A stretch of 64,000 nucleotides of DNA from Acheta domesticus (GCA_031308135.1 JAHLJT010009355.1:7799074-7863073); one strand, 5' to 3'. Counted from the stretch's first letter, positions 12,461-24,020 are shown. The notes: generated by a model from the letters alone, not told the origin. Numbers and translations: made by a program.

Positions 12461-14944
12461 AACGGAACTGAAAAAAGAGCACCGAAAACAAAACAAGAAA
12501 GCAGCGGAGTGCGCTACGTATCTCGCCCTGCTCGACCCTGTCAAATAAGATACGATTTCAAGAACGGAGAGGTTACGGTCAGTACGGGCTCGAAAAAAAA
12601 GACCCCAGATAAGAAGAAATTAGATTGAACAGAGATAGAAGGCTTGAAAGAAAAGAAGGGGAGGCGACGAGCTAAAGACAGGGAGAATTCTCTTCGTCAA
12701 GATTTCTAATTTTTATTCGCTTTTTTTCGTTTTCTTTTCCTCATCACAGACATTCAACTGTTGCTATCATTTCAACAGGAGGGAAAAGTTCGTTTTTTAT
12801 TTATTTAAAACAATCGAATCATTCTCAAGTTTGCCCGTCTTTTCCTTCCGACCCTTTTGAAAAATAAAAGACAGACTAATTGCTTAGAAAGAAATGTCAT
12901 GGAACTTAGATGGAGAGCGTATGTATATTTTTCTTAAATTGGTGATGTAATTTAATACAATTTTAAATTAGTACTCACTGGGAGTACGAAAAAGAGGGAG
13001 CGAGAGAAAGAGAGATACAAAATGTATTATTGAGAGCTCGAGAGATATAAAGATGCAGTCTTTACGCGTGGTTCTTTAATATTGCAAGAGAATCATCTTC
13101 GGGACTAACATTGATGAGAATTCCTTATTCATGGAAGTTAAATATATGACTCACCGAGAGAATAATTATTAGCATTCTCCTGTGTTTCAATAATAACAAA
13201 CGAAGTGATATTGAAATATACATAGCATCGTGCCTTATTCATGATTTCTTTCGAAATTAAACCGTTTTAATGCAGCGGTGCTCGGGGCCTTCTTAAGTCG
13301 CAGAAAATAGTATGCGAATATTTCTGACACGCAAAATGGAAACGAAAAACCCACTCACAGAATTATTTAATATCGACACCGATATTTTCAGTGAAAATTT
13401 TTTCTCAAGAGCTTAGTTTTGGAATAAAACAATTTTTCTTAAATAATTATACCTTTGACGTGCGGTATGACTCACCAGCTAAAATAGTTCAAACGTACCC
13501 TGTTAAATGGAATGCATCCACTTATAATGCAACATTTAGTACACCTACGTATGCGTACGTGCGACATTCCATACAATATTTTGTTACGTGAATATTTTGA
13601 ATATTTTGTTTTTGAATTGTACGTTAAAACTATGAACAACGGTCAAGTGACACGTACGCTTTTTTTCGGGTGTCATTTATGTGTTTGAATTTATAACAGA
13701 TATGAGGCTCCAGTGTACAGAGGTGGAGGTTATAAAAACTCAAAGATGGTTGACGGCAGAAGTTTCCTTAGGAATGCCCAATAACCAGCAAGCACATGCG
13801 GCAAGTAACTGCATTCAACCGCACCCCAATTTCTCGAGAAAGTGGTGCGCCATTTGCACGTACCAGATGCTAGAAACCGGGATCATATCTTGTCGCCAAC
13901 TGATGGACTTTCGTCTGGTGACATGTGATGAGCTGGAGGTGAATGAAGGGGCTGGCTCACGTACATGTGATTGTACTAAATGTGTTATAGCTGTCTGTAT
14001 AAAGATCTCTTGCGTTTCAACATACTTTTTTATTTTTCACTGCGTCATTTTAAGATTAGACAACTCAAGACAACGTGATATCATTTTCTTGTTGGCTCGT
14101 TTTCTAAAAATGGTTCCACATACTCGTAAACTGAAGTTCATCTTATCTTTTCTATTACTCAGGTTTCTGTAATAGAAACTCTACTCTGTTACTCTACTTC
14201 ATTCATTTTAATTCATTCATTAGATACTTATGTATTTTACGTACACTTCTAATTGTTTCAAAAATTTTAATTTATTTTAAATGGAATAGAATGTTGCCGA
14301 TACAGTAATCGTTTTGGCGCTGTTAGAAATAAATGAAATTCAAATGGAAATACACATCGAATTCTGAATTTTGAAGTTAAATTTAAAAATTGTTTATAAG
14401 CAAACAAATATTAGGCAGAAATATGGCGGCTTCGTAACAGAAGTTTATCTAAATAACAGGAAAGTTTACCGGAGAGTATTTTGAAAGTTTGGAGATGTTC
14501 AATAACATGATATGCAAAATGCTGTACCCTTTTCTGATATTTTCTTATCTCAAGATTTTCTAACCCTGCTTTCAAAACTGCTTTTAATATGTTGTGGATC
14601 TGACGATAGTGAGTTACAACATGCTCAAACATCATTTTCACTAAAAATGGAAGATATAATCTTGTCTTTCTAGTGCGAGTTTATGTGTAGATCTTGAAAT
14701 ATTACTGACAAAATTGTACTTTCAAAGAACAGTTAAATAGGTGCTAATGGAAAAACATAATTAGAAGTTTTTACACATTTTTACGTGAAATGAACATGCT
14801 GACACGTAGATGTGAGCTCATAAAATTTGATGCCGTGATATGTATGGTCGATTCTCGCATGAACCTTTCGATGAACTCTTTTGAAGTTGGCAATTGAATC
14901 CATTCTCTAATCCAGAGGATTTTCCCTCTTCATGTACCTCCACC
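12461..14944. other. AT-rich DNA with one longer unassigned open frame
   Basis: Mostly AT-rich. The word TATGACTCACC occurs at 13145-13155 and again at 13467-13477; read on the minus strand each gives a GGTGAGT that could be a splice donor, without other support. The longest frame is 163 codons at 13681-14172 (+), moderately complex and Cys-containing (CAICTYQ, CDCTKC), ending in a hydrophobic tail. It resembles no family I recognise and lacks a splice or promoter context, so it is only an open frame. Confidence 0.3.
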
Positions 14945-15006
14945 ACACTGCTGGGACAAGCTGTAAGCTCTCATCCTGTCTTCCGACAAATGTAATAGTG
15001 TAGTGC

Positions 15007-15047
<41 letters not shown>

Positions 15048-15318
15048 GAGAAACGAGAGGACGAGTGCTGTTAGTATAAGGAAAGATATAAGTATAAGGA
15101 AGGAGGAAAGATCTCGCGTGGTCCATTGCCCGTTCCTCGATCATTTGACTGGTGTTGGTCTGCCAATCCGCGAAAAACAAGCCGATCAGAACAGCCGTCC
15201 GTTAGCATTTTCCTCAGCGGCTAAATTCCACCTAGCTACGAAGTCAGTGTCGAAAACACCGCCACCTCCGAGATCCGAACCATAGGCCCTCCCTGCCAGG
15301 GCCACTGCAGTGCCAACA
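14945..15318 (-). mobile_element. tRNA-derived SINE copy, family S1 (degraded)
   Basis: Read on the minus strand, this copy starts near a degenerate tRNA-like head (box B remnant around 15268-15285) and runs through body words shared with 38250-38705. These include GTCGAATTC-type, CGGACGGCTGNTCTGATC and CACTACACTA, and it ends near GACAAGCTGTAAGCTC (14957-14972) read on the plus strand. A (GT)n microsatellite has expanded inside it. Family S1 has four copies in this window. Confidence 0.7.
15010..15044. repeat. (GT)n microsatellite inside a SINE
   Basis: About 17 GT units occupy the position where the other S1 copies carry a GTGTAGTGCG-type segment, so the array probably expanded from it. 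Confidence 0.95.
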
Positions 15319-15545
15319 GGCGCTTTGGAGTGACGCGTGGGGTTGCTGAACGCGGTGTCACCTGGGAGTCGGTGGCTCCGAGAAGAGAACCCGGCGGCGG
15401 GGCACGCGTCAGCCTATCGACCCGGGCGCTCCCCGCGAAGGCACGCGGCGGCGGAGGCCCCCCCCCGCTCTGCAGGCGGCGCACGAGCCTCTGCGTACCT
15501 ACATCACAGGGGAACAGCTGGCATGGTCTACAGCTAGCGATGGCA
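15319..15545. promoter_or_regulatory. GC-rich island
   Basis: A CpG-rich block with CGGCGG and CCCCCC runs abuts the SINE at 14945-15318. Overlapping Arg/Pro-rich frames on both strands are compositional. Function is not evident. Confidence 0.25.
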
Positions 15546-15580
15546 CATTTTACCAAAACAGCGATACATCGATGTTTATA

Positions 15581-15870
15581 TACAGGCTGTCCAGGGAGGA
15601 AATGTCGAAGCTTGGAAAATAAGCCCTTAAGACAATTCCAAGCGTATTTTTGTCTAATAAAGTACGTGGATATTCCGAATGGTTGGACCGTAATGATCAC
15701 TCAATATTTGGTTTGAAAAAATGATGTCTGAGCAAAAAATTGCATTTTGGAAGCATAGAAACACTCCAGAAACACGTCTATTGTGTATTATTTACAAAAG
15801 GAAAGAATATATTTGCTCAGACAGAAAAATTTAACAAAAAATAAAAAAGTAGTCGAATCGTGTAAATTGT
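15581..15870 (+). mobile_element. half-copy of the 7.5-kb foldback family
   Basis: It begins TACAGGCTGTCCAGGGAGG and matches the left arm of 7543-8104 over its whole length. Shared words include GACAATTC, AAGCGTATT, GTGGATATTCCGAATGGTTG and AAGCATAGAAACACTCCA. It stops at the centre of the palindrome (AGTCGAAT near 15850) and lacks the second arm. It shows that the family's basic unit is about 290 bp. Confidence 0.85.
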
Positions 15871-15973
15871 ATATAGTGTAATAAACATGCTATTTCCTTA
15901 TCCATGCTTAATATGGTGAAACTCGGGCCAGTTTGGAAAACAATGGTTGGTCATACATCACGTGTTACTGTGA

Positions 15974-16180
15974 GACTTCCCTGGATCCAGTGGAGTGAGT
16001 CTGGTTCTGGTTCACGAATTGTCAAAACGTCTGAGGGCCATTTCTAACACTACTGTCGATTCAGGCAATGACACTCCTAGCGATAATACGAGAAACTCCC
16101 AAACTTCCTCAGATTGCACAGGCGAAATGTGCAGCGTGAGAAGGAGGATGTCGCAAAACAGAAGCAAACAACACTGATAA
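15974..16180 (+). CDS. unidentified open fragment with Ser/Thr/Asn-rich C-terminal tail
   Basis: The frame is open from after a TGA at 15971-15973 to a TGA at 16178-16180 (68 codons). It has no clear ATG at the start. The peptide has a basic/hydrophobic beginning (HELSKRLRAI), a polar middle (DSGNDTPSDNTRNSQTSSD) and a basic end (VRRRMSQNRSKQH). The composition looks more like a protein C-terminus than random AT-rich DNA, but there is no family match I can name and no convincing acceptor site. It could be chance. Confidence 0.12.
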
Positions 16181-16589
16181 AGTGAACAATAATGAAATAA
16201 AAGAATGAACAATGTGAAAAGTGTTAACAATGGGCTGCATTTCATAGTTTAGGATAAAAACTGTCATTTCTGAACTCGACAGTGAATTGCTTCTTTTCCC
16301 CTATATTTTATCTGCATGTCGCTATCTACCCTTTCCTCACAATACCGCATACCTTTTTTTTTCCCAGTCTACCGTCCTATCTTGCCATCGCGCGCTACAT
16401 CTGCTGTCCTTGTCCGTCGCCACGCATCATATTCGCCCGCTTCTTGCATAAACCGTGTACAGCCGCAGCCTATAGCAGAACTCGATTATTGTTTCAGCAG
16501 ATGTGAAGAGGGTTTCCACAACGAACTTTATTTCGTCGTGTTTTTCTTGTTCTTAATTGCTGTATCATTCGCGGTGGCCAGTCTCAGCT
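16181..16589. other. unannotated DNA
   Basis: Mixed-composition sequence with overlapping 74-100 codon frames at 16282-16618 (+). They are rich in Pro/Ser/Phe and have no recognisable motif. Confidence 0.3.
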
Positions 16590-16800
16590 GTCCTTTTGAA
16601 GACGGCGGCCGGCGGTAGTCTTTGACTGCTCGTTATGCGCTTTCTATCAGGCCGCCGCCACCGCCACCATGCACCGCCACCATCGCCGCAACCGCCTTCG
16701 TTTGGGTCTTGATGTTTTATTTTTTGCCTACATGACGTGCCGCGGCAAGTTGGCTCGATCACCGGCGGACCGCGGTGCTACGGCCTCTGATGTTCATTTG
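16590..16800. promoter_or_regulatory. GC-rich island with CCGCCA repeats
   Basis: A short GC-rich block with imperfect CCGCCACCG repeats (16650-16695) and CpG-rich flanks. No specific regulatory word is clear. Confidence 0.25.
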
Positions 16801-17329
16801 TTTGCCGCGTATATGCGACTGTTTGTAGCATGTTTAACGGATGTTTAACGAACTTACGATTTGTTCTTCATTTGTCGGTTCCCGCCTCAAGTTTCTTGTA
16901 ACTTCAGGTTTTTCTGTCGTTGAACAGAATATTATTATCCCTTGATGTACGTTCGTATGCGTTGTGCAGTGATAGGGAAAAAAAGAAAATCGTGAGAGTA
17001 GTTTAAAGGATCACATTAGCATACGTATATTTAACTTAACGTTTTGATTATTATGAAAAAATAAATAAATATCGGCCTCAAATATTTGCTAGACGTAAAG
17101 GCACTGAATCAAAAGGCAAAGGATCGATATTTAGTTTTTAATGAAATTGACTAGTAGTAATACTTTGAAATATATATTATTAATATAAAGAACACTTTTT
17201 GAATTGTATTTAAACTTTCTATGATTTTACTGAATTAGATTCATGGTTAATTAATTTAATCTGGCAAAACATGTCTTTAACATTTCTCAAACATTTACTG
17301 CGTCATTTTAATTCGCAATCCTCAGTGCT
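16801..17329. other. AT-rich DNA without recognisable feature
   Basis: AT-rich sequence between two islands. I see no open frame, repeat or RNA. Confidence 0.4.
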
Positions 17330-17890
17330 TATTGGCTAAGCCGGTTCTCAAGGCGAAGAAGACGCCATCTGATATGTCACCGGCCACGCGCCTCCCCCTC
17401 GCGTCGCGACTTTTGGGGCGGACTGTACCGGCCTGACACTTCGCGAATGCCTCAAGCGCAATGCAGTCACACAAGATTCTCGACCTGCTGCACTCACCCG
17501 GTTACATTCCACGTGTATACACACTCTTACACTTCTCTTTCTCCGTTGCGTTTAATTAATTTCGTTCTACCTTTGGTTTTATCGCTGTCTCTGCTTGGCC
17601 TCAACCAAACGTAATCTATACACGCGGTATTTGTCTTCAGTCATAACTACAAGGTTCCGCCATTAGCACGGCCGGCGTGGAGAGTTGAAAAAACGCGTGG
17701 AGTCGTGGAGGGAGCTTCCACGATGGGCGAGATAGATGTTTATGGCTGCCACAAATCAAACGGCCGCCGACGCAGCTATTGTGATATCTTGTATTGACTC
17801 GATGCGCGCCTGGTCGGTGCGTGGCTGTGGACTTGCCTGCGCGCCGCGTCGCGTCGCGGCGATGGGACGAAGAAACACACACCTTCCGTG
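17330..17890. promoter_or_regulatory. CpG island with CCAAT box and GACTGTACC word
   Basis: The island begins with TTATTGGCTAA (inverted CCAAT box, 17330-17340). It has a dense CpG core at 17380-17460 containing CGCGTCGCGACTTTTGG followed by GACTGTACC (17421-17429). A close relative of this arrangement occurs at 34769-34800. A second CpG block lies at 17680-17870. Read on the minus strand, CGGGTGAGTGC at 17492-17502 could be a splice donor after a 5' UTR exon, but this is speculative. Confidence 0.4.
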
Positions 17891-18753
17891 CAAGATGACC
17901 AGAATTTTGATCCGGGAGACAGGGGTACCAACTTTAAAGTGATCTACGGACGGTTTTTGCTTTCTCGCAACCGCTTACGCAGTACAAAGAAATTTATGTA
18001 ATGCTGCGCAAAAAAAAAAAAAATTGCGAATTTTTGGTAGAAAAACTCTTATTACAGGGCCCTGGTACCGAAAAAGTGGAAAAATCCAGTTGCTAAATTA
18101 AGGAAAAAATCTCCTGACACGTGATGAAGCCAAAAGCCATGTTTTATGGGTCCTCGATACCGAAATATCGAATGACGGCAAAATATCTGTCCGTCCGTCT
18201 GTGAACAACGCTGGCGGCTAAACCATGCGGCCGATTTTCTTCAAAATTGATATTCTCCAATCGATCTGGCGGAAGTCGTGGTCCCTTGATTTTTAATTTG
18301 TTTTGTAATTTTGAGGCGTACTTTATCTGAAGCCACTGGGAAATTTTCCAAAATTTAAAAAAGAATGGTTCCATTGTTTTTTATTAAATTCCTTTGTCAG
18401 AGTGAAGGACGTTTAAGAGAATGATGCAGGTCTCATGTTCGTTGAAAACACTAATTTTTCGAAAACTGCAAAAGTTTACAATTTTTCGGTTGTCTTCCTA
18501 CAACTTAAATATTAAAGAAAAAGATTTTTCCCCTTACTGAAAACTGTTCCTCAAAGATGGATTTTAAAATAAGGTCATATTCAATTTTTCGAAAATTTGA
18601 ATTCTTTTCGTGTAATTTACGTGAAAATTCTGGCGAGAAAGTACGCGCTGCTTTAGCACCACTAGTTTGGTTAGTTTTAATGACAACCAACCCTAAAACG
18701 AGAGTCAAGCCGCCCTGTCTTTGGGAATATCTCTTATCAAAAGGGATGTAAAT
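17891..18753. other. probable degraded repeat, not classified
   Basis: An A-run at 18009-18023, a CTGTCCGTCCGTCTGTG-type word near 18188-18204 and long AT-rich segments give this the look of an old dispersed repeat. No second copy is present in this window, and no inverted ends are visible, so the class is open. Confidence 0.25.
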
Positions 18754-19010
18754 TTGAAAAGATACGTGTTGTCCAGGCTATCCGGGATGAGCCGCGTCGT
18801 CGATTTGGTGGCTGACGTTCCGGCCAACATACTGTGGCCTTCCTCAGAGCGTACTGCTGAGCACCAGCAGTACCAGCAGTACGCTCTGAGGAAGGCCACA
18901 ATATGTTAGCCGAAACGTCAGCCACCAAATCTACGACGCGGCTCATCCCGAATAGCCTGGACAACATGAATTCCGGCCGCGGGAGCCTACGCAATCATGA
19001 AAAGATACGT
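18754..19010. mobile_element. foldback retroelement-like insertion with 13-bp target duplication
   Basis: The direct repeat TGAAAAGATACGT at 18755-18767 and 18998-19010 flanks the insertion. Between them are inverted arms, TGTCCAGGCTA at 18771-18780 onward and its inverse ending near 18964. They meet at a CAGCAGTACCAGCAGTAC centre (about 18856-18882). The arms carry GGCTGACGTT and AACGTCAGCC in opposite orientations. A long, non-palindromic target duplication is typical of target-primed retroelements (LINE, SINE, Penelope-like) rather than of MITEs. Each arm includes a CTGAGGA ... GAAAC or GGAAC motif related to that at 52071-52101. Confidence 0.75.
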
Positions 19011-19324
19011 ATTCTCCTACTCAGTTACCACAGTTTATGAGAAATTTAAGTATGCATTCTTTCAGATGTTTGTGAACATTTCGGAAAGGGTGAGGGAATC
19101 CATTGAAATTCATTACACGTTTCTTAAAGCTTTTAAATTTTTCTTCTAAATAATTTTTATTCATTTCAACAGCGTGAGTTAACAGCTTTGAGTAATTAAT
19201 GGTCAAAATTGTTAAAGAAGTTCACTGAAAGTATGCAACATTCATCTGATTATCGCTGCTCATAGCCACTGTAGTGGTGGCAGCAATCGTAACAAATATG
19301 GTAGGTGAACATGGTAATACTTAC

Positions 19325-19343
19325 CTTTTCCTTGTTTAGCCAT
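19325..19343 (-). CDS. possible first coding exon (MAKQGK), speculative
   Basis: On the minus strand, AAAATGG gives a good start context at 19343. Six codons (MAKQGK) and one further base are followed by G|GTAAGTA, a near-consensus splice donor at 19324. Translation initiation plus donor in 19 bases is suggestive, but such short signals arise by chance. The upstream side would run into the piggyBac-like element at 19398. No downstream exon was recognised. Confidence 0.1.
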
Positions 19344-19397
19344 TTTGACAAAAATTATCCTTAGAGATAGGGCTGTTGACATTCGATTTGGCCTTAA

Positions 19398-19991
19398 CCC
19401 GAGAGGGGTGGCGCGTGGTCTCTTGTGACCCCACATATCTTTCCTTAGCTGCAGTTCCCTAATTTTGCGAGTCAGAAGCTTTACATTTCACATATCCTTC
19501 ACAACATTCTTTAGCTTTTGTATGAAAGATTTTCAAAATTTTAAATGTAATAATTAATTTATAAATATTTGTGAAACCAATACAAACACATTAAATTTCG
19601 TACTTTTTCTAAGTTGTGTTGATTGGCATTGAAGCATTTTCAATAAATTGTTTTTATGTGAGACAATGTTAGAAAATGAAACTTACTGAATTTTTTGATA
19701 TCTTTGCCGTTGGAATATTCAAGAAAACGTAAATGGAGTCACCACATATAATGAAAAATAAATGATTATTTTGCCTTTTTATTTGTTTCAATTCCTCATA
19801 TGCATGTTTGTTTATAATAGTGAATTAAGTTAATACGATCTTATAAATGATTTATTATTATTATTATTAAAATAACTAATTTCGCACTTACTTCTTGCTA
19901 AATATAATTTTATAAAGAAATAACTCAAAGGGGTCAGAAACGACCCCGCGCCACCTCTAATGTAACTCCAGCAACCGCCACCTCTCCAGGG
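19398..19991. mobile_element. piggyBac-like MITE, about 594 bp
   Basis: The left end reads TTAA followed by CCCGAGAGGGGTGGCGCG. The right end, read inward on the minus strand, is CCCTGGAGAGGTGGCGG. A second subterminal inverted segment matches as well: GGTGGCGCG ... TGACCCC at left and its inverse at 19930-19958. The TTAA target and CCC terminus are hallmarks of piggyBac elements. The right-hand target copy reads TAAA, probably mutated. There is no transposase frame, so this is non-autonomous. Confidence 0.75.
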
Positions 19992-21019
19992 TAAATTGGC
20001 TTTAAAACGAACAAAACAGCAATAAATGAGCTCTCCATAGATCAATTCAAATTTTGTGTCGCTGACTCCTCAACTATCTATTCTGGCTGTTTCGTTGTTT
20101 CGTCAGCTTAGTCAGCGGCGAAGGTTTTTGTCCATTAGTCCTTTTTCTTAGAGGTGTTGGAAGTTGTGAAGAAGGGGGGTAAGCACTTAGGCGCTTTCCT
20201 TTTGATTTTTCATTGCTTATTCGCCCTTAATATAGAAGAATTTTCTACTTAGTGAGCTTTACTAAGCAGAGTGAACGTATCATTTTGAGAAAACATTTTT
20301 TCACGAAGGGAAATTGAACTTGGAAAATTCCAACAAAATTTTAAAGTTTCCTTCCATACTACATATCGATTTTCTTCTTTCACAGGACAAAAAGTAGATA
20401 AATGATATTTTGTTCCGAAACATAATAGTATACTCTTGAAGTATATACACGAATGTATGAGAAGCGAGACTGAAGAAATCAAACAGATTATACGTTCATA
20501 TATTTTTAACATTTCTTTTGGGTTAATTTATTAGTATTTCTTAAATTATTGGAAAACGTAGGAGAAAAATGAACGTGAATACTTTACAATGGATTTTAAG
20601 CCAACTTTACATAAATCCAGACATTTGCAGAATCACATTTCAATAGTAATTATTTGAATAGTCGTATAAACTTATGAAATATTTTAGTTGAATATGACGA
20701 AACGTGAAGCACCTACCTCGCATCTGTCCACAAACTGCAATCAAGAATGACCCAAATATCGACGAAAAACCACCGCTTCCGGTCGTATTCTCAGTTTGAA
20801 CGACGCTTAACGTCCGTGGAATATTAAGATTGTTTTATCAGTCATTCGTTCTGATTTATTGAAGCCAATTCCCAAACTCCGGCCTTAACTTCACAGATAG
20901 ATGAGACCAATAATGACCGAACGTTTTCCTATTTATATTCCTGACATTGTCGAATTCCGTGTTCTTAAAATATCGACATTAAAACACAGCAATACGGGAA
21001 TTTATCGGTAGATCTCCGC
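19992..21019. other. AT-rich DNA without recognisable gene
   Basis: AT-rich with one 87-codon frame at 20249-20512 (-), which has no motif. Nothing else is supported. Confidence 0.4.
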
Positions 21020-21400
21020 ACGTAATGGGAAAGAGTTGGGGCGGATTGGGAACGGGAAGTTGCTCTCTCCGCTTTACGAACCGAACGTCAATAAGTTTGG
21101 TCGTTGAAATTTTATTTGTGTGTGACAGGCGAGGTCTGGCAGACGGGCGAGAGAATCTTCGGGCCGTACCCGCACAAGGGCGGGACGCGCGGTCGGCCGG
21201 GAATAAAACCTATAATCCATGACGTCACGCGTAATAATTACACGCTATCCGTGACGTAAGTACATCTTTCCGAACGCGCTCCCTTATTATGCCGGAGAGT
21301 CTGTTTTTGTACGCCCGAACGCGACCCTCCTCGCCGACTGATCACGAAATGTTCTGCGCCGCCTCCTCGTCGTCGCCGACGCGATCACGGAAGAAAGAAA
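21020..21400. promoter_or_regulatory. CpG-rich island with CRE-like and TAAT words
   Basis: The island contains TGACGTCACGCG (CRE-like, 21220-21231), followed by TAATAATTAC and TGACGTAAG, within CpG-rich sequence. The mixture of CRE and TAAT cores in about 60 bp is enhancer-like. GTAAGTAC at 21257 could serve as a donor but has no matching exon. Confidence 0.4.
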
Positions 21401-23539
21401 GTTAAATTATACGGCAGGGACACAAAGTCGGACGATGAGCCCCAAAGGGTTGAGTTGGTTTGACTGCCCCGGCGCTGGAAGGGGAAATTAACAAGTTGCC
21501 TCGCCTGATGGGTGTCAATCCTCGTTGGTTTGGCGGGAAGAAGCACGAAACCTGCAGGCTCTGAACTTCTGGACGAGGTACCTGCAAGCTGTTTTGTTTT
21601 GTGATTGGACTCTGCGGGAACAAATGAATGAATACCGTTTGTATTCATGTAAAACGAAGGTTCGGAAGAATGTGTTTACTGTTTGAGAATATTTGGAAGA
21701 AATAATTAACGGCCTACGGTCTTATTTTGATAGATTTGATATTTGATTATTATCGTTTTGAAGACCGTCCACAAATATATTCCCATTTTTCGTACAGTCT
21801 GAATAGTTGTTCTTATTCGTATTCCAGATTTGTATTTAAATGCATTTTAAATTCTTTTATATATCATCATAAGTATTATTTTACTTCGACTGCCGATTCT
21901 CTACGCTTATAATGCTAGATAACACCATTGTGTTATTTTCTTTTCTTTTAATTCTTTCTCTTGAGTGAGATGTAGAATAAATAACTGTAGGAGCTTAATA
22001 TCTGTATTAGATAGTTGGCCTCTTTATGGCGTTGCCCGGATTTTGCATAAAGGTGCTTTGCTATTTTGAATAAAGATACCAATAACTGCATTATATTCGC
22101 ATGTTTAAGAGAAAACAAGTTAAGTATAATCAAATTTACATTTTTATTGAATATATTTTAATATATTAATATCCAGCTGAATTGCCTCGCCTTGTTCTAG
22201 TATTCATATTTGATTTTTGATTTTAACAATTAGTAAGCTGCCATAGACTGCGTAAACTACAGAAAGTTTGCTTTTTTGGAAATTTTGTTTGTTTGATCTC
22301 TCACAAGTATTAGTGCCATATGTGGTACCAATCACTTCAGTGACATTATTCTGTTCTGAAACATCCGGTTGTAAACAACTTCGTTACACAATAGGAGGTT
22401 ACAATGGTCGTCCGATAGCAGAGATACGTTCATAAGATTTTCTCTATTGAATACATCACGCTATTGCGTATCACACAATGGACCATAAGCGCACTTGATG
22501 CTGAAGTTCCGAAGTTCCTTGTCTGAGTCAGATCCCCGACTTCTGGAAAGGACATGATAATGTGAAGAGTTCTAAAACCTCTACTAATTCCTCCTAAAAG
22601 CACAACACAAGGAATAATAAGATGGGTTTTTGAAAGAAAGTTGAAAAATTAATTCTGACATTGAAACTCTTATATTGGTCAGATTCTAATTCTGACAAGA
22701 ATATAATTCGGAGATTTAAAACTAATTTTTATCCTTTCCGTACTTTTTCTTAGAAAGAGAAAGGTCTTTCATAATTATCATAAAGTTTCTTAAAATGAAG
22801 TTAAATTGTAAATTATTTTGGTTTGTATTGCGATCATCGCCGTACTATACTATTTCCAATTCTGCAATATTTTCATTTTTCATCAATTTCATGCATCAGT
22901 TCCATGAAGTTTCATCAATTTCATGCATCACTAAATGAAACCTTACCAGCATTTTGACACCTCACGTCCATTCGTAAGGCTTGTATTTTTTTCTTCACAT
23001 TGCATATTCCAACATAACTACCCACGAATGGTACAATAAAATACTCTCTTTACTTAACACAGGTTTAATATATATAATAACTAATTATGGTTAAATTTTG
23101 AGAAGCTTAATATTAAGAAAATTTTGAACACATATATTCAAAGTTTAAACAAATATAAAGATAACTTTTGAAATTATGCTATGAATTACAGTATATATTT
23201 CTTATTACAAATTAGCCTAAAATTTTGTTTAAAAATCAAATTTGGAACTCAATCAAGCAGGGACCCTAAGTATGTGCTTGGTCTACTTATGCACCCTTCA
23301 TATATCCCACTACATTCAGAATTTGATATATGCTTGTATCCAGCTCTACATATGCCTTCTCACAACATTCCCACGGCAATGTTGCTCCACAGTCGAGCCG
23401 CAGCCTTGCTTTCAGCGCAGCCGGTGTTCCTGTGACAAAGCCGAAGAAAAGGCGAAACAAAGTCGGAAAATCAATATCGCGAAAGAGGTTTAAGTATTAC
23501 TCATTCCGGAGAAATACATATATACAGGGAGACCGCGAC
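21401..23539. other. AT-rich DNA with a short tandem duplication
   Basis: Largely AT-rich. TTTCATCAATTTCATGCATCA occurs twice, near 22878-22898 and 22910-22930. The frames at 21385-21648 (-) and 23181-23563 (+) have no motifs that I recognise. Confidence 0.4.
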
Positions 23540-23985
23540 GGCGACGGTGGGTCTGCGTCGTAAAAACAGTGGCAGCGCCGCTGCTGCTGCCATCTGCAGC
23601 CAGGCGAGAAAAACGACGCCGCGGCTCGACGGCGGCTTTCGAGTGTTTGATCTTTGTTTTGTCGCTGCTGCCGCGACGGCGTGGGCGGGCGGGAGGGCGA
23701 CGCGACGCGAGAGACGAATCGGGGGAGGGCGGGAGGGGGAGGGAGGGGGCGGAGAGGGCAGCTGCGTCCGGCGGCCGGCGCCCTCTCGTGGCCGGAGGTG
23801 CGGACGACGCGGAAAAACAAAAAGAAGTGGCCAACAAAAGAGAGGCGGCGCGGAACCTCGCGAAATGCGGCGGGCGGCGGTTGGCGCGAGGTCGGGGAGA
23901 TCTGTCGAGCGCCCCCGGGGCTGCCTCGGGCGTTCGGACGCGGCGCCTTACAGCCTCCCAGCATACTCCACCGCCCCCCAACCCT
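23540..23985. promoter_or_regulatory. CpG-rich island with purine-rich core
   Basis: The island is CpG-rich with GCTGCTGCTGCC near 23578-23592 and a purine-rich block of GGGAGGGGGAGGG type around 23720-23757. Overlapping frames of 113-195 codons on both strands are Arg/Gly/Pro-rich and compositional. It is followed at once by the pyrimidine-rich tandem repeat. Confidence 0.35.
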
Positions 23986-24020
23986 CGTTCCCTAGCCATT
24001 CCTCCTTCCCTCCATACGAC

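Noticed and set aside
13681..14172. 163-codon frame as a gene
   Set aside because: No recognised domain, no splice or promoter context, and a hydrophobic AT-rich tail; chance is likely.
15438..15457. Match to the start of microRNA miR-124 (AAGGCACGCGG)
   Set aside because: The similarity stops after 11 bases, and the flanks are GC repeats that do not form the expected hairpin.
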